64,000 nucleotides of DNA from Fulvimarina sp039652615. GTDB lineage: Bacteria > Pseudomonadota > Alphaproteobacteria > Rhizobiales > Rhizobiaceae. The notes beneath the pieces were generated by a model, which ran no database searches, had not been told where the DNA came from, and saw only the letters and a program-made list of their open reading frames with translations. The position numbers were made by a program, and so were the translations under genes. Each line of letters opens with the position of its first letter. The stretch's first letter is position 1. The stretch lies in assembly GCF_039652615.1 (NCBI RefSeq), contig NZ_JBDJAC010000006.1, positions 62,001 to 126,000 on the forward strand, written 5' to 3'. Shown here piece after piece: positions 42,514 to 52,900 of this stretch.

Positions 42514-44136
42514 TTACGTCCTTCTCATGGTCTGGATCGCCGCGACGAGGCCGCGCGTCGAGCCATCGCGGCTTCCGGCGTCCTGTTCACCCGTCACGAC
42601 CGGAACGAGGTTCTTGGCAAGCTCCTTGCCGAGTTCGACGCCCCATTGGTCGAATGCGTTGATGCCGAAGAGCTGGGCTTCGACGAAAACGCGATGTTCG
42701 TAGAGCGCGATCAGCCGCCCGAGTGTGCGGGGATCGAGCTGTGTGTAAAGCAGGGTAATCGAGGGCCGCTCTCCCGGAAACACCCGGTGCGGCGCAATCC
42801 GCTGGGCCTCGTCGGGCGAGACGCCGCCGTCGAGAAGCTGGCGACGTGCCTCGTCCAGCGAACGGCCGATCATCAGGGCTTCCGACTGGGCGATGCAATT
42901 GGCAAGGAGCAGGTCCTGATGAACCGTCATCGCCTCGCTCTCGTGTGCCTTCGCCGCGACGAGGAATTCGACGGGGATCACATCCGTGCCCTGATGGATG
43001 AGCTGGAAGAAGGCGTGCTGGCCATTGGTGCCGGGCTCGCCCCAGACCACGGGCCCCGAGATCGCGACGGGCTCGCCATCCATGCCCACCCGCTTGCCGT
43101 TCGATTCCATGTCGAGCTGCTGGAGATAGGCCGGAAAGCGCGACAGGCGCTGATCGTAGGGGATGATCGCGCGGGTCGGGCAGTCCATCGCCACCCGGTG
43201 CCACCACCCGGCAAGGCCGAGTAGGACGGGCAGGTTTTCGCCGAGGGGGGCGGTGCGGAAGTGTTCGTCCATCTCGTGGGCGCCGGCGAGGAATTCGCGG
43301 AATTTCTCGGGGCCGATGGCGATCATCAGCGGCAGGCCGATGGCCGACCAGATCGAGTAGCGACCGCCGACCCAATCCCAGAAGCCGAAGGTGCGATCGT
43401 CCGCAATGCCGAACGCCTCGACCTTGTCGAGGGCCGTCGAAACCGCCGCGAAATGGGATTCGACCCCATCCTCGCCGAGTTTCGCCACGATCCAGTCGCG
43501 CGCCGTCTGGGCGTTGGTCATCGTTTCGATCGTCGTGAAGGTCTTCGAGGCGATGATGAAGAGGGTCGTTTCGGGATCGAGGCCCGCGATGGTGTCGGCG
43601 ATATGGGCGCCGTCGACATTCGAGACGTAATGAAGGTTCGGTCCGTCGTGATAGGGAGCGAGGGCCAAAGTCGCCATCGCGGGGCCGAGATCGGAGCCGC
43701 CGATGCCGATATTGACCACGTCGGTGATCGCCTTGCCGGTCGCACCGTGGGCCTCGCCGCTGCGCACGGCATCGGCAAAGAGCGTCATCTCCCAGCGGAC
43801 CGCCTGAACAGCGCCGCCCACCGGCTCGCCGTCCGCCACAAAGCCATCTTCAGGCTTTGCGCGAAGGGCCGTATGGAGGACGCTTCGGCCTTCCGTTTCG
43901 TTGATCCTTGCGCCGGCGAACATGGCGTCGCGCTTGGCTTCGACCTGTTTCTCGCGCGCGAGGTCGATCAGCGCTGCGAGCGCGTCGGCGTCGAGCGCGG
44001 TCTTCGAGATGTCGAGAAGAAGATCGTCCTGGCGAAAGGACATCGTCTCGAACCGATCGGGATCGGCCTTGAACAGGCTCTTGATACCGGCCTTTTCGGC
44101 GCGGGCTGCGGCGGTCGCGATGGCGTCGGGATACAA
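42514..44136 (-). CDS. pgi: Glucose-6-phosphate isomerase
   Basis: 540 residues. It shows NIGIGGSDLGP, signature 1 DWVGGRYSIWSAIGLPL, the catalytic His/Glu region GEPGTNGQHAFFQLIHQG and signature 2 INAFDQWGVELGKELAK. It interconverts glucose 6-phosphate and fructose 6-phosphate. The start is TTG 44136: a stop codon lies two codons upstream, and GGGGGAG sits 6 nt before the TTG. Placed ahead of the glycogen genes, it sends fructose 6-phosphate from gluconeogenesis into storage. Confidence 0.95.
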   Translation of the reverse strand: MYPDAIATAAARAEKAGIKSLFKADPDRFETMSFRQDDLLLDISKTALDADALAALIDLAREKQVEAKRDAMFAGARINETEGRSVLHTALRAKPEDGFVADGEPVGGAVQAVRWEMTLFADAVRSGEAHGATGKAITDVVNIGIGGSDLGPAMATLALAPYHDGPNLHYVSNVDGAHIADTIAGLDPETTLFIIASKTFTTIETMTNAQTARDWIVAKLGEDGVESHFAAVSTALDKVEAFGIADDRTFGFWDWVGGRYSIWSAIGLPLMIAIGPEKFREFLAGAHEMDEHFRTAPLGENLPVLLGLAGWWHRVAMDCPTRAIIPYDQRLSRFPAYLQQLDMESNGKRVGMDGEPVAISGPVVWGEPGTNGQHAFFQLIHQGTDVIPVEFLVAAKAHESEAMTVHQDLLLANCIAQSEALMIGRSLDEARRQLLDGGVSPDEAQRIAPHRVFPGERPSITLLYTQLDPRTLGRLIALYEHRVFVEAQLFGINAFDQWGVELGKELAKNLVPVVTGEQDAGSRDGSTRGLVAAIQTMRRT

Positions 44137-44346
44137 GGTTCACTCCCCCGTCTGGCTGCGCGTTGTTCTTTTCAGACCTACCACGCGCGATGATCCGTTC
44201 CTACCCGATCCTGACGCGGTTCGCGACCAGAGAGAATTGCGAAACCGGTCGATGCGGGCTTACCTAGAACGGCACCATGTCTGGCGTAGAGGTCAATATC
44301 GGCGAGGGATGCCTCATTTGTGGGCAATCCGGCAGGTTTTCCGGTC

Positions 44347-44377
44347 CTCTCGCGCCTTGCGTTCGAAGGCGCGAGAG
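44347..44377 (-). terminator. Perfect 12-bp stem-loop downstream of the aldehyde dehydrogenase gene
   Basis: Arms CTCTCGCGCCTT (44347-44358) and AAGGCGCGAGAG (44366-44377) with a 7-nt loop lie 18 nt after the dehydrogenase stop on the - strand. There is no clear T-run, so it is a probable terminator only. Confidence 0.6.
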
Positions 44378-44394
44378 AGATTGTGCCGTTGGAA

Positions 44395-45759
44395 TCAGTC
44401 CCGCGTCACGGCCTTAACGTTCATGAAGGCCCGGATGCCCTCATGGGACAGTTCACGGCCATAGCCGGACCGTTTCACGCCGCCGAAGGGAAGGGCGGGG
44501 TGGGATGCCGTCATGCGATTGATGTGGGTGCCGCCGGAATCGAGATCGCGGATGAACCGGTCCTGTTCGCCCTTGTCCTGAGTGAACACGGAGCCGCCGA
44601 GTCCGAAATCCGAATCATTGGCCAGATCGATCGCGGCATCGACCGATCCCACCTTGAACATGATAGCGCAGGGCCCGAACAGCTCCTGGCGATAAGCCGG
44701 CGCATTCTCCGGCACATCGGCGATGATCGACGGCTGATAGAAATATCCGGGTCCCTCCGGTGCCTTGCCGCCGGCAATGAGCTTCGCACCCGCCGCAACC
44801 GACTGGTCGACCTGGGACTTCAGGTCCTCGACGCCCTGCTTCTGGGCGAGAGGCCCCATATCCGTGCCCGCATCCATCGGATCGCCGAGCTTCATCGCCT
44901 CGACCTTGGCCTTGTAGCCTTCGAGATAGCGATCGTAGACGTCTTCATGGATGATGAAGCGCTTGGCCGCGATACAGCTCTGACCATTGTTCTGCATGCG
45001 CGCGGTGACGCCCACATCGATCGCCTTGTCGATATCGGCGGATGGCATGACGATGAACGCGTCGGAGCCGCCGAGTTCGAGAACCGTGGTCTTGATTTCG
45101 CTGCCGCAGGTGGCCGCGACGGCCGAGCCCGCGCCTTCCGAACCGGTGAGCGTGGCAGCACGGATGCGGCTGTCCTTCAGGATGCCGTCTACCTTTTTCG
45201 ACGAGATCAGAAGCGTCTGGAAGAGGCCCTGCGGCCCTCCGGCATCGAGGATCACGCGCTCGATCTCCAGCGCGCAGCGCGAGACGTTGGAAGCATGCTT
45301 CAAGAGGCCGACATTTCCGGCCATGATGGCGGGTGCCGCAAAACGCATGCACTGCCAGTAAGGGAAGTTCCACGGCATGACAGCCAGGATCGGACCGATC
45401 GGCAGATAGGCGACGAAGTTCTGGGAGGCCGGCCCCCCCGGACGATCCTCGTTGGCGATCATTGCCGGGCCGTGCTCGGCGTAATAACGGCAGCCAAGAG
45501 CGCATTTTTCGACCTCGGCGACCGCTTCCTTGTAGCGCTTGCCCATCTCCTCGGTCGCGATTTTGGCGAGCTCTTCCTTGCGGGACTCAAGCTGGTCTGC
45601 AATCCGGTTCAGAAGAGATGAGCGATCGTCGATGCTGGAGGATCGCCAGTCACGATAGCAAAGGTCGGCATTGGCGATGGCCCGATCGATGTCGGCATCG
45701 GAATGCTCGGCATATTCTTCGATGATCTCGCCGGTTGCGGGATTGATGCTGGTCGGCAT
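44395..45759 (-). CDS. NAD(P)-dependent aldehyde dehydrogenase, succinate-semialdehyde type
   Basis: 454 residues of the ALDH superfamily. The catalytic Cys lies in NNGQSCIAAKRF and the general-base Glu in LELGGSDAF. Cofactor-binding segments are MPWNFPYWQC and TLTGSEGAGSAVA. The motif FGGVKRSGYGREL ends the fold. Length and the start SINPATGEIIEEY resemble the short GabD/Sad group that oxidises succinate semialdehyde. No gabT or other pathway gene is adjacent, so the substrate is uncertain. A 71-residue protein gene lies 100 nt upstream. Confidence 0.85.
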   Translation of the reverse strand: MPTSINPATGEIIEEYAEHSDADIDRAIANADLCYRDWRSSSIDDRSSLLNRIADQLESRKEELAKIATEEMGKRYKEAVAEVEKCALGCRYYAEHGPAMIANEDRPGGPASQNFVAYLPIGPILAVMPWNFPYWQCMRFAAPAIMAGNVGLLKHASNVSRCALEIERVILDAGGPQGLFQTLLISSKKVDGILKDSRIRAATLTGSEGAGSAVAATCGSEIKTTVLELGGSDAFIVMPSADIDKAIDVGVTARMQNNGQSCIAAKRFIIHEDVYDRYLEGYKAKVEAMKLGDPMDAGTDMGPLAQKQGVEDLKSQVDQSVAAGAKLIAGGKAPEGPGYFYQPSIIADVPENAPAYRQELFGPCAIMFKVGSVDAAIDLANDSDFGLGGSVFTQDKGEQDRFIRDLDSGGTHINRMTASHPALPFGGVKRSGYGRELSHEGIRAFMNVKAVTRD

Positions 45760-45859
45760 GGTACGCCTCGTTCGAACTAGTCATGGTGTTGAAGGACCGG
45801 CCGGGCCGATCCAGGTCGATGTACCTGAAAGCGGCCCGATCTCGAACCTCCGTCCAGCT

Positions 45860-46075
45860 TTAGGAGAACGTGCCTTCCGCTGCCTCGATCTGGGCGCGGG
45901 TATCCTTCGCGCCCTCGGCATGGGGATCGTCCTTCAGAACCTGATCGAGCGACTGCTTCCATTCGGTGAGAATGGTCTTTTTCTCGGAAACGGAAAGGTT
46001 CGCATCGGCCGCGACTGCCGCCGGGGTGTCATAGCTGCCGTGGTCGGGATGTTCGAAACGGATGGTCTCGCTCAT
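45860..46075 (-). CDS. Small conserved-type protein, 71 residues, unknown function
   Basis: A soluble acidic protein starting MSETIRFEHPDHGSYDTP. It has the pattern LSVSEKKTILTEWKQSLDQV, resembling a short helical family in rhizobia with the form 'LSxxEKixiLxxWxxD'. AAAGGAG is spaced 7 nt from ATG 46075, which decides this start; the longer in-frame extension is Arg/Ser-rich shadow sequence. It lies between the aldehyde dehydrogenase and the dioxygenase-like gene on the same strand. Function unknown. Confidence 0.72.
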   Translation of the reverse strand: MSETIRFEHPDHGSYDTPAAVAADANLSVSEKKTILTEWKQSLDQVLKDDPHAEGAKDTRAQIEAAEGTFS

Positions 46076-46193
46076 GGGAGCGCTCCTTTTTTTCTCGCCG
46101 CGTGACAGAGCCGCGCGGAGCATTGTTGTCTTGTGGCTCAACGCGGCGGAGCGAAAAAGGGTTCGTTTCTGAGATGTTCGCCTAACTTGGGGA

Positions 46194-46775
46194 TCAGAGG
46201 ATGAAGTCGAAGCTGCCGCGTCCGGCGCCAGGGTCGAAGGCGACGACGAGGTCGCTGCGGAAGATCCCGTCTGTTCGATTTTGCGCAACGCGGGGGAAGT
46301 AGAGCTGCGTCGTGAGAATGCGGCCGCCGCGCGGCTGAACACGCGCATGAATATGCCGGGTGCGGCCGGGGTAAAGACCGGGCAGGATCGTCTCCAGCCG
46401 CCAGCGCCCGTTCTGATCGGAGAACTGGTGGCCGCGCAGGCGGTAGCCCGAATTGTCATAGGCGCCGTTCCCGTCTGCTTGCCAGAAGTCGAGCTTCGCG
46501 CCCGCGATCGGCCGGCAGTTCCGGTCGAGAACCTGTCCGAAAAGAAGGATCGGCTGGCCGCCGCGCGTATCGCGCTGGAAGTTCGTTTTGCGCGGGGAAC
46601 CCGATGTAAAGAAGGGGCCGGCAATCTGGGCCGTTGTCAGACGATCGGCGCCGCAGGCAGGAGTCTGCGCCAGAAGAATCTGATCCGCCTTTGCCTCCCG
46701 GAGAAAGGCCGGAAGGGCGACGGCGGTGACGAGGCCGGTGGTGAAGAAACGGCGGTTGATGTCGTTCGGGGCCAT
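46194..46775 (-). CDS. Exported intradiol ring-cleavage dioxygenase-like protein
   Basis: 193 residues. The N-terminus NRRFFTTGLVTAVALPAFL is a twin-arginine signal. The mature part has the intradiol fold: VLDRNCRPIAGAKLDFWQAD, then iron-ligand candidates Tyr in NSGYRLRG, Tyr in PGLYPGRTRHIHA and two His in that same HIH. Classical members cleave catechols in the cytosol; Tat-exported relatives are of unknown substrate. AGGAG lies 9-10 nt before ATG 46775. The genes beside it give no pathway for aromatic breakdown. Confidence 0.8.
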   Translation of the reverse strand: MAPNDINRRFFTTGLVTAVALPAFLREAKADQILLAQTPACGADRLTTAQIAGPFFTSGSPRKTNFQRDTRGGQPILLFGQVLDRNCRPIAGAKLDFWQADGNGAYDNSGYRLRGHQFSDQNGRWRLETILPGLYPGRTRHIHARVQPRGGRILTTQLYFPRVAQNRTDGIFRSDLVVAFDPGAGRGSFDFIL

Positions 46776-46927
46776 CGTGGATCGTCTCCTCGTTGCAAGC
46801 GATCGGTCGGTCTGACGATTCGAATGAGACGAACCGGTAACTTCACGCAATGCTGAAACTACGAGGACAACGCCCGGCCGGATGCCGGCTCCCGAAAGGA
46901 AGGCGAAAAGCCGATGTCACATCCCCG

Positions 46928-49900
46928 TCAGAACTCGCCCTCGTAGAAGACGCCGACTTCCCCTTCTCCTTCCGCATCGACCGAACCGCGTGCCTTGAGG
47001 CCTGCGCCGAGATCGAGATTGACCGAGACACGGCCGGTCGAATCGACGCCGAGATAGATGTTGTCGTTGATGTATTTGCCAACGCCCACTGCCGTCTTGC
47101 CGTCCGCCGTCGTCGTGATGTCGAGGTCGTCGACTCCAAGCTGCGAACGCAGGTTTTCCAGGAGCCCGGTCGATCCGCCGACGCCCGCCAGCGAAGCTGC
47201 GGCTTCCGCGAGCTGGGCGATCTGCAGGGGCGACAGGTCGCTGGTGCCCTGCTGGAAGATCAGCCGTGCCAGCACTTCGTCCTGCGGAAGCGTCGGGTTG
47301 GAGGAGAAGGTGAAGCTCGGATCGTCGGCCGGCCCCGTCACCGCGATGAAGACGGTCACGTTGCCGGCGTCGGACCGCGCCAGAAGATCGAGTGTCGGCA
47401 CCAGATTGCCGGTGAAGGTGAGCCTTCCTTCCTCGAAGTCGAGACGGCGGCCGAGGATGCCGAAGCGGCCACGGATCAGGTCGAAACCGCCTGTGATCTG
47501 CGGATCTGCGGAGTTGCCCGTGATCTGGATCGTACCGCCGAGTTCGAGGTCGAGGCCACGACCACGCACGAAGACCTGGTTCGGTGCGCTGAAGGTGATG
47601 TTCAGATTGACACCGCCATTGCCGGAAGAGCCGCCTGCCGTTTCCGGATTGAGCTCCCGCTGCTGCTTGTAGACAGCAGGTGCCGCGTTGACGTGGGTCA
47701 CGTCGATCCGGGCAAGCGAGCTCGGCAGGTTTTCCGGAACGAGGATGTTGATTTCCTGAGCGGTCACATCGCCGGCAATGGTCGGACCGGCCGTGAGCGG
47801 GCCGGTGATCGTGATATCGGCCGAAAGGGTGGCGGTGACGATCTCGCCATCGGTATAGCGGCCCTGATCGAGGGAGACCGAGATATCGGCATTGAAGGGC
47901 GGGGTGAGGCCCACCGTGCCGCCCACATCGATCGTCCCGCCGCGGCCAAGACTTGCCGAAAAGGCGCTGATCGTCGCCGTCTGTCCGTTGAGATTGATCG
48001 TCGTATTGATGTTCTGGACGATGAGATTGGCGGTCGCATCGACGAAGCGGGCGCCCGAGGTGGAGATCGTGCCTGTCACGTTTGGCTGGGTGACCGGCCC
48101 GGTCACATTGGCGTCGATGGTGGCCGTTCCGGTGATCGAGCGGCCGCCTTCGGCGAGGGTGCGGTTGGCAAGTTCCAGCGGTGCGGACCCGTTGACCGAG
48201 ATGTTCAGCGTCGGCGTGCCGCCGGCGAGGTTCACTGATCCGGCCGCCGTGAGATCGATGCCGGAGCCGGTGACGCGCGTATCCGTCGTGACCTGGTTGC
48301 CGGTATAGGTGCCGCTCGTATCGATGGCGAGTGCTCCGACACCCACGCTGCGGATCTGGGCCACCGAAACGCCCGTTGCCGAAAGATCGTACCTCACATT
48401 CGGGTTCGTCGGCGAACCGGTGGCGACCACCTGACCGTTGAGCGTGCCCTGCGGATCGACACCCGGCGCGGCGGCGCTGGCGATCGACAGGGGCAGATTG
48501 GAGATATTCGCCGTCAGATCGAGGTTGCTCGCACTCGCCGAACCGGCGACCGTGACCCGCCCCGAGCCGATGTTGAAGACGGCCTGGCTGAGATCGACCG
48601 CCTGGTTGGCATAGCTGCCCGCGATCTCGGCATTGATCGACGGCGCCCCGGCCGAACGGCTCTGGGCGACCGAAACATTGGCGAGGGAAAGGTCGAAATC
48701 CGCGTTTGGATTGGACAGGGACCCCGTCGCCTGCGCCGAGCCGGAGATCGTGCCCTGTGCACCAAGTCCGTCGACGAAACCGTTGGCAAGGCCCACCGGG
48801 AGCTGATTAAGCCTCACCGCGACGTCGAGCGTCTCGCCCACGGTGCCGGACGCGTTGAGCGATCCCGAGCCGACATTCACGTCAGCCGTTTCGATCCTCA
48901 CACTGCCGCCGGAATAGGTGCCGGCTGCATCGAAGGACAGCGGGGCCGTGCCGGAGCGCGCGATCTGTGTCGTCGTGATGCCGGAGCCCGCTAGATCGAA
49001 GGTCACGTTCGGGTCGGAGACGGGGCCGCTCGCCTGGGCGGTGCCCGAGATCGTGCCGCGTGCGCCGAGGCCATCGACGAAACCGTTGGCAAGGCCGACC
49101 GGGAGGGCGTTGAGATTCGCTGAGATGTCGAGCGTTTCGCCCACCGTCCCCGACGCCGTCAGGGAGCCTGAGCCGATGTCGAGCTGTGCATTCGCAAGGG
49201 TGAGCGTGCCGCCGGCATAGGTGCCGGATGCATCGAGGGTGAGCGGGGCCACATTGCCGTCGCGCAGCTGGCGCGTGGTGATGCCGGAGCCGGAAAGATC
49301 AAAGCGGGCGTTTGGATCGGAAAGGGATCCGGTGGCGGACGCGGTGCCCGAAATAGTGCCTTCGGCACCGAGACCGTCGACGAAGCCATTGGCGAGACCG
49401 ACCGGCAGCTGACTGATGTCGACATTGATGTCGAGGTTTTCACCCACGGTGCCTGTGGCTGTCAGCGAACCCGCGCCGACCTTGAGATCAGCGGTCTGGA
49501 GCGTCAGCGTCTTGTTCCCGAAGGAACCGGCCGCGTCGAGCGTCAGCGGGGCGACGCCGGACTGGGCGATCTGCCGTGTGGTGATCCCACGGCCCTCAAG
49601 CTGGAATTCGGCGTGGGGATCTGCGAGCGAGCCGGTCGCAGAAGCGGTGCCGGAGATCGTACCTTCGGCGCCGAGCCCTTCGACGAAGCCGTTGGCGAGG
49701 CCGACGGGAAGTTGGTTGATCCGAAGATCGAGATCGAGGGTTTCGCCGACCGTCCCCGAGGCCGTCAGCGAGCCGGTCCCGACGTCGAGCTCGGCCTCGC
49801 TCAGGCGAAGGATCTTGTTGGCATAGGACCCCGCGATGTCGAGGGTCAGCGGGTCGATGCCACCCTGCCTGAGGGCCGTGGTCGTGATCTGGCGGCCTTC

Positions 49901-52900
49901 GAGCGAGAATTCCGCCGTCGGATCGGAGATCGAGCCCGATGCGCTGGCCCGGCCCGAGATCGTACCGGACGCATCGAGATCCTCGACGAAACCGTTGGCA
50001 AGGCCCACAGGCAGGCGGTTGATGTCGAGATCCACGTCGAGGTTCTGGCCGATCGCGCCCGACACGTTGAGCGAACCGTCGCCCACATTGACGACCCCCG
50101 TCTGGATGCGGGCCGTGCCGTTGCCATAGGCGCCGGCGAGACGCAGGCTGAGCGGCTGGATGCCGGACTGAGAGATTTCGCGCGTGGTGATGCCCGAACC
50201 CTCGATGTCGAAGGTGGCGTTCGGATCGCCCAGCGGTCCGCTGGCTTCAGCCGTGCCGGACAGGGTGCCGGTCGCGTTGAGATTGTCGACGAAGGCGTTC
50301 GCGATTCCGACCGGGAACTGCTGGAGCTGGGCCTGAACGTCGAGGGTCTCGCCGACCGTGCCGGAAGCGCGCAGGGATGCCTGGCCTGCTTCGACATTCG
50401 CCCGATCGATGGTCGCGGTGCCGCTCTCGTAGGAACCCGCCACGTCGAGGGTAAGCGGCTGAATGTTCGCGCGGGCGATCTCGGGCGTGGTGATGCCGGA
50501 GCCTGAAAGATCGAAGACCGCGTTCGGATCGTCGCGGGGGCCCGTGACGCGGGCATTGCCGGAGATGTCGCCGCTTGCGTTGAGCCCCGTGACGAAGCCG
50601 TTGGCAAGACCGACCGGCAATTCGTCGAGGTTGACGGTGAGATCGTAGGTCTCGCCGACAGAGCCGGAGGCCGTCAGCGATCCTTCGCCGAAGGTCGCCC
50701 GCGCCTGCGACAGGGTGAGGACCGAATCTTCGTAGCGCCCGGTCACGCGGACATCGACCGGCGGAACCTCGGTGTCGCGAAGCTGCGTGGTCGTGAGGTC
50801 GCTGCCGGAAACGTCGAAGACCGCCGTCGGATTATCGCTTGCGCCGGTGACCTGAGCCGTGCCGGTGACGAGACCCGACGGATCGACGCCCTCGACGAAG
50901 GGGCCGGCGACGGAAACGGGAACCGCGCTCATGGCGATGTCGAGGGAAAGCGTGTCGCCGGCATTGCCGGAAACGCTCAAGGAGCCGTCGCCGATCGAAA
51001 GGGTGAAGCCGTCGATGCTGGTGACGCCGTCGGCGATGGTCACGCGGGCATTGTCTTCGAGGCGAACCGTCGCCTGGGGAATGTCGGCCACCAGCTGGGT
51101 GATCGCAAGCACGGTCTCATCGGGGGCGAAGCGGGCGCGCGCATCGAGTTCGATCGGCACGCCATTCGCCTGCGCATTGGCTTCCAGCGTGTTGAACTCG
51201 CCCTCGCGGCCGAGCGTCACGTCGAGATTCGAGACCGCCACGACCCCTGTATCGATGGTGCTCGCGGTGACAGTGCCGGTCGCGAAGGGCGTGCCGAGAT
51301 AGTCGGAGACCTGAAGATCGACGACGGCGTTCTGAAGCGTGGTGCCCGCGATGGACAGCGTGTTCGCCGTGATATCCGGCCGTGCGATCGGGGTGTTGTC
51401 ACCGTCGCGATCGAGACCGATCGTGCCCTTGACGTCACCGGAGGCCTGAAGGCCGCCGAGTGCGGCGAGCGGACCGATATCCTGGATCGCCACGTCGATC
51501 GTGCCAGTCGGCGTGAAATTGTCTGTGAGGAGGAGATCGCCGGTGACCCGGTTCTCGCCCTGGCGGATGAGAAGATTGGCGATCTGACGGTCGCCATCGG
51601 GACGGGTGAGCAGCTCGGCGCGGCCTTCGAGCGGTGCCCCGTCGAGCGTGCCGGTGATTTCGAGATTGCCGCTCGGCTGGTCGGAGGCAAGCGTGCCGCG
51701 CGCCTTGACCTGAAGATCGGCGAGGGTCTGGCCGTTGATCGAAAGCTGGTTTCCGTCGACGGTGAGATCGATGTCGGGCGCATCGAGCGGTCCGCTCGCC
51801 TGAAGCGCGAACTCGGCGGTGCCTGAAAGCGAGGCATTCACGCTGGAGGCTTCGCTCAACCGGCCGGTGATGTCGGCCGAAACCGTATCGTTCAGGAGCG
51901 CCGCGCTGCCGTTCACCGAAAGGCCGGTGGAATCGATGGCAAGGTTCGAGACCCGGAAACCCTCAGCGGTTCTGATGACATTGCCGTCGAGGCCAAGTTC
52001 GTCGCCCGCGATCGGAACGAGAGCGGCGGAAATCGCCGAGGTCTTGAATGTTGAATCAACCGTCAGGTTGAACGTCGAGAAAGTGAGGGCGGCGGTACCC
52101 GAGACGTTGACCTTCGCCGTTTCCGTGGTCGCCGTCGAGGGATCGAAACGCAGGCCGTTCTCGGTCAGCGCGCCGTTCGCCTCGATCCTGAGCGGGGCGG
52201 TGAGGACGCGCTGCTGGATGCCGTCTGGCGCGGCCATCTGTTCGGCGGTCGCGACGATCGTCACAGGTCCCTGAAATCCGGTGAGATTGAAGCCCTGGCT
52301 CTTAAGCGTCGCGTTGACGCCCTTGGCTTGATAGTCGGCGTAGCCGCCTGCTGGAAGCGAGGCTGAAACGTCCAGCGTGGCATTGGACAGCGCACCCTTG
52401 ATCGCGGCGTCGAGTTCGGCGATCGTGAGGTTCACACTGCCGAAATTCAACTCCAGCGCGCCCCGGCCTGCCGACTGGAGGCTGACCTTCAGATCGTTGC
52501 CGTCGCCGCTCGGATCGATTGCGCCCTGTGCGTTCAGCTGGATGACGTCCGAGGCGATCTGCGCCTGATCGATGCGGTAGGTGCCGTCGTCGTTGATAAC
52601 GACCTGCGCGTCGATATTCGCGCCGCCTTCCACGTATCGCGCATAGGCTTCCGGCACGAACCGGGCCGCGGCGACCGAGAGCGACAGGCTCACGCGGCGT
52701 CCCGCGTCCACCTGGTTGACGCGTGCCGTCAGGGAGGCGGCTTGTTCACCGCCGACATCGAGCGCGCCATTGGCCATGAAGTCCGACAGCGGGCCGGAAC
52801 CGTTGACGCTGAGGTTGACCGCCGGACGATCGGGAATATCGAGGAGGCTCGCGACAAGACCGCCCTGGGGTTCGCTCGCCTGGATGTCGACCGTCAGCTG

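Noticed and set aside
48420..50910. Regular repeats considered as a CRISPR-like or satellite array
   Set aside because: The period is 303 bp, the reading frame is preserved throughout and the translation is a TamB beta-helical repeat, so it is coding.
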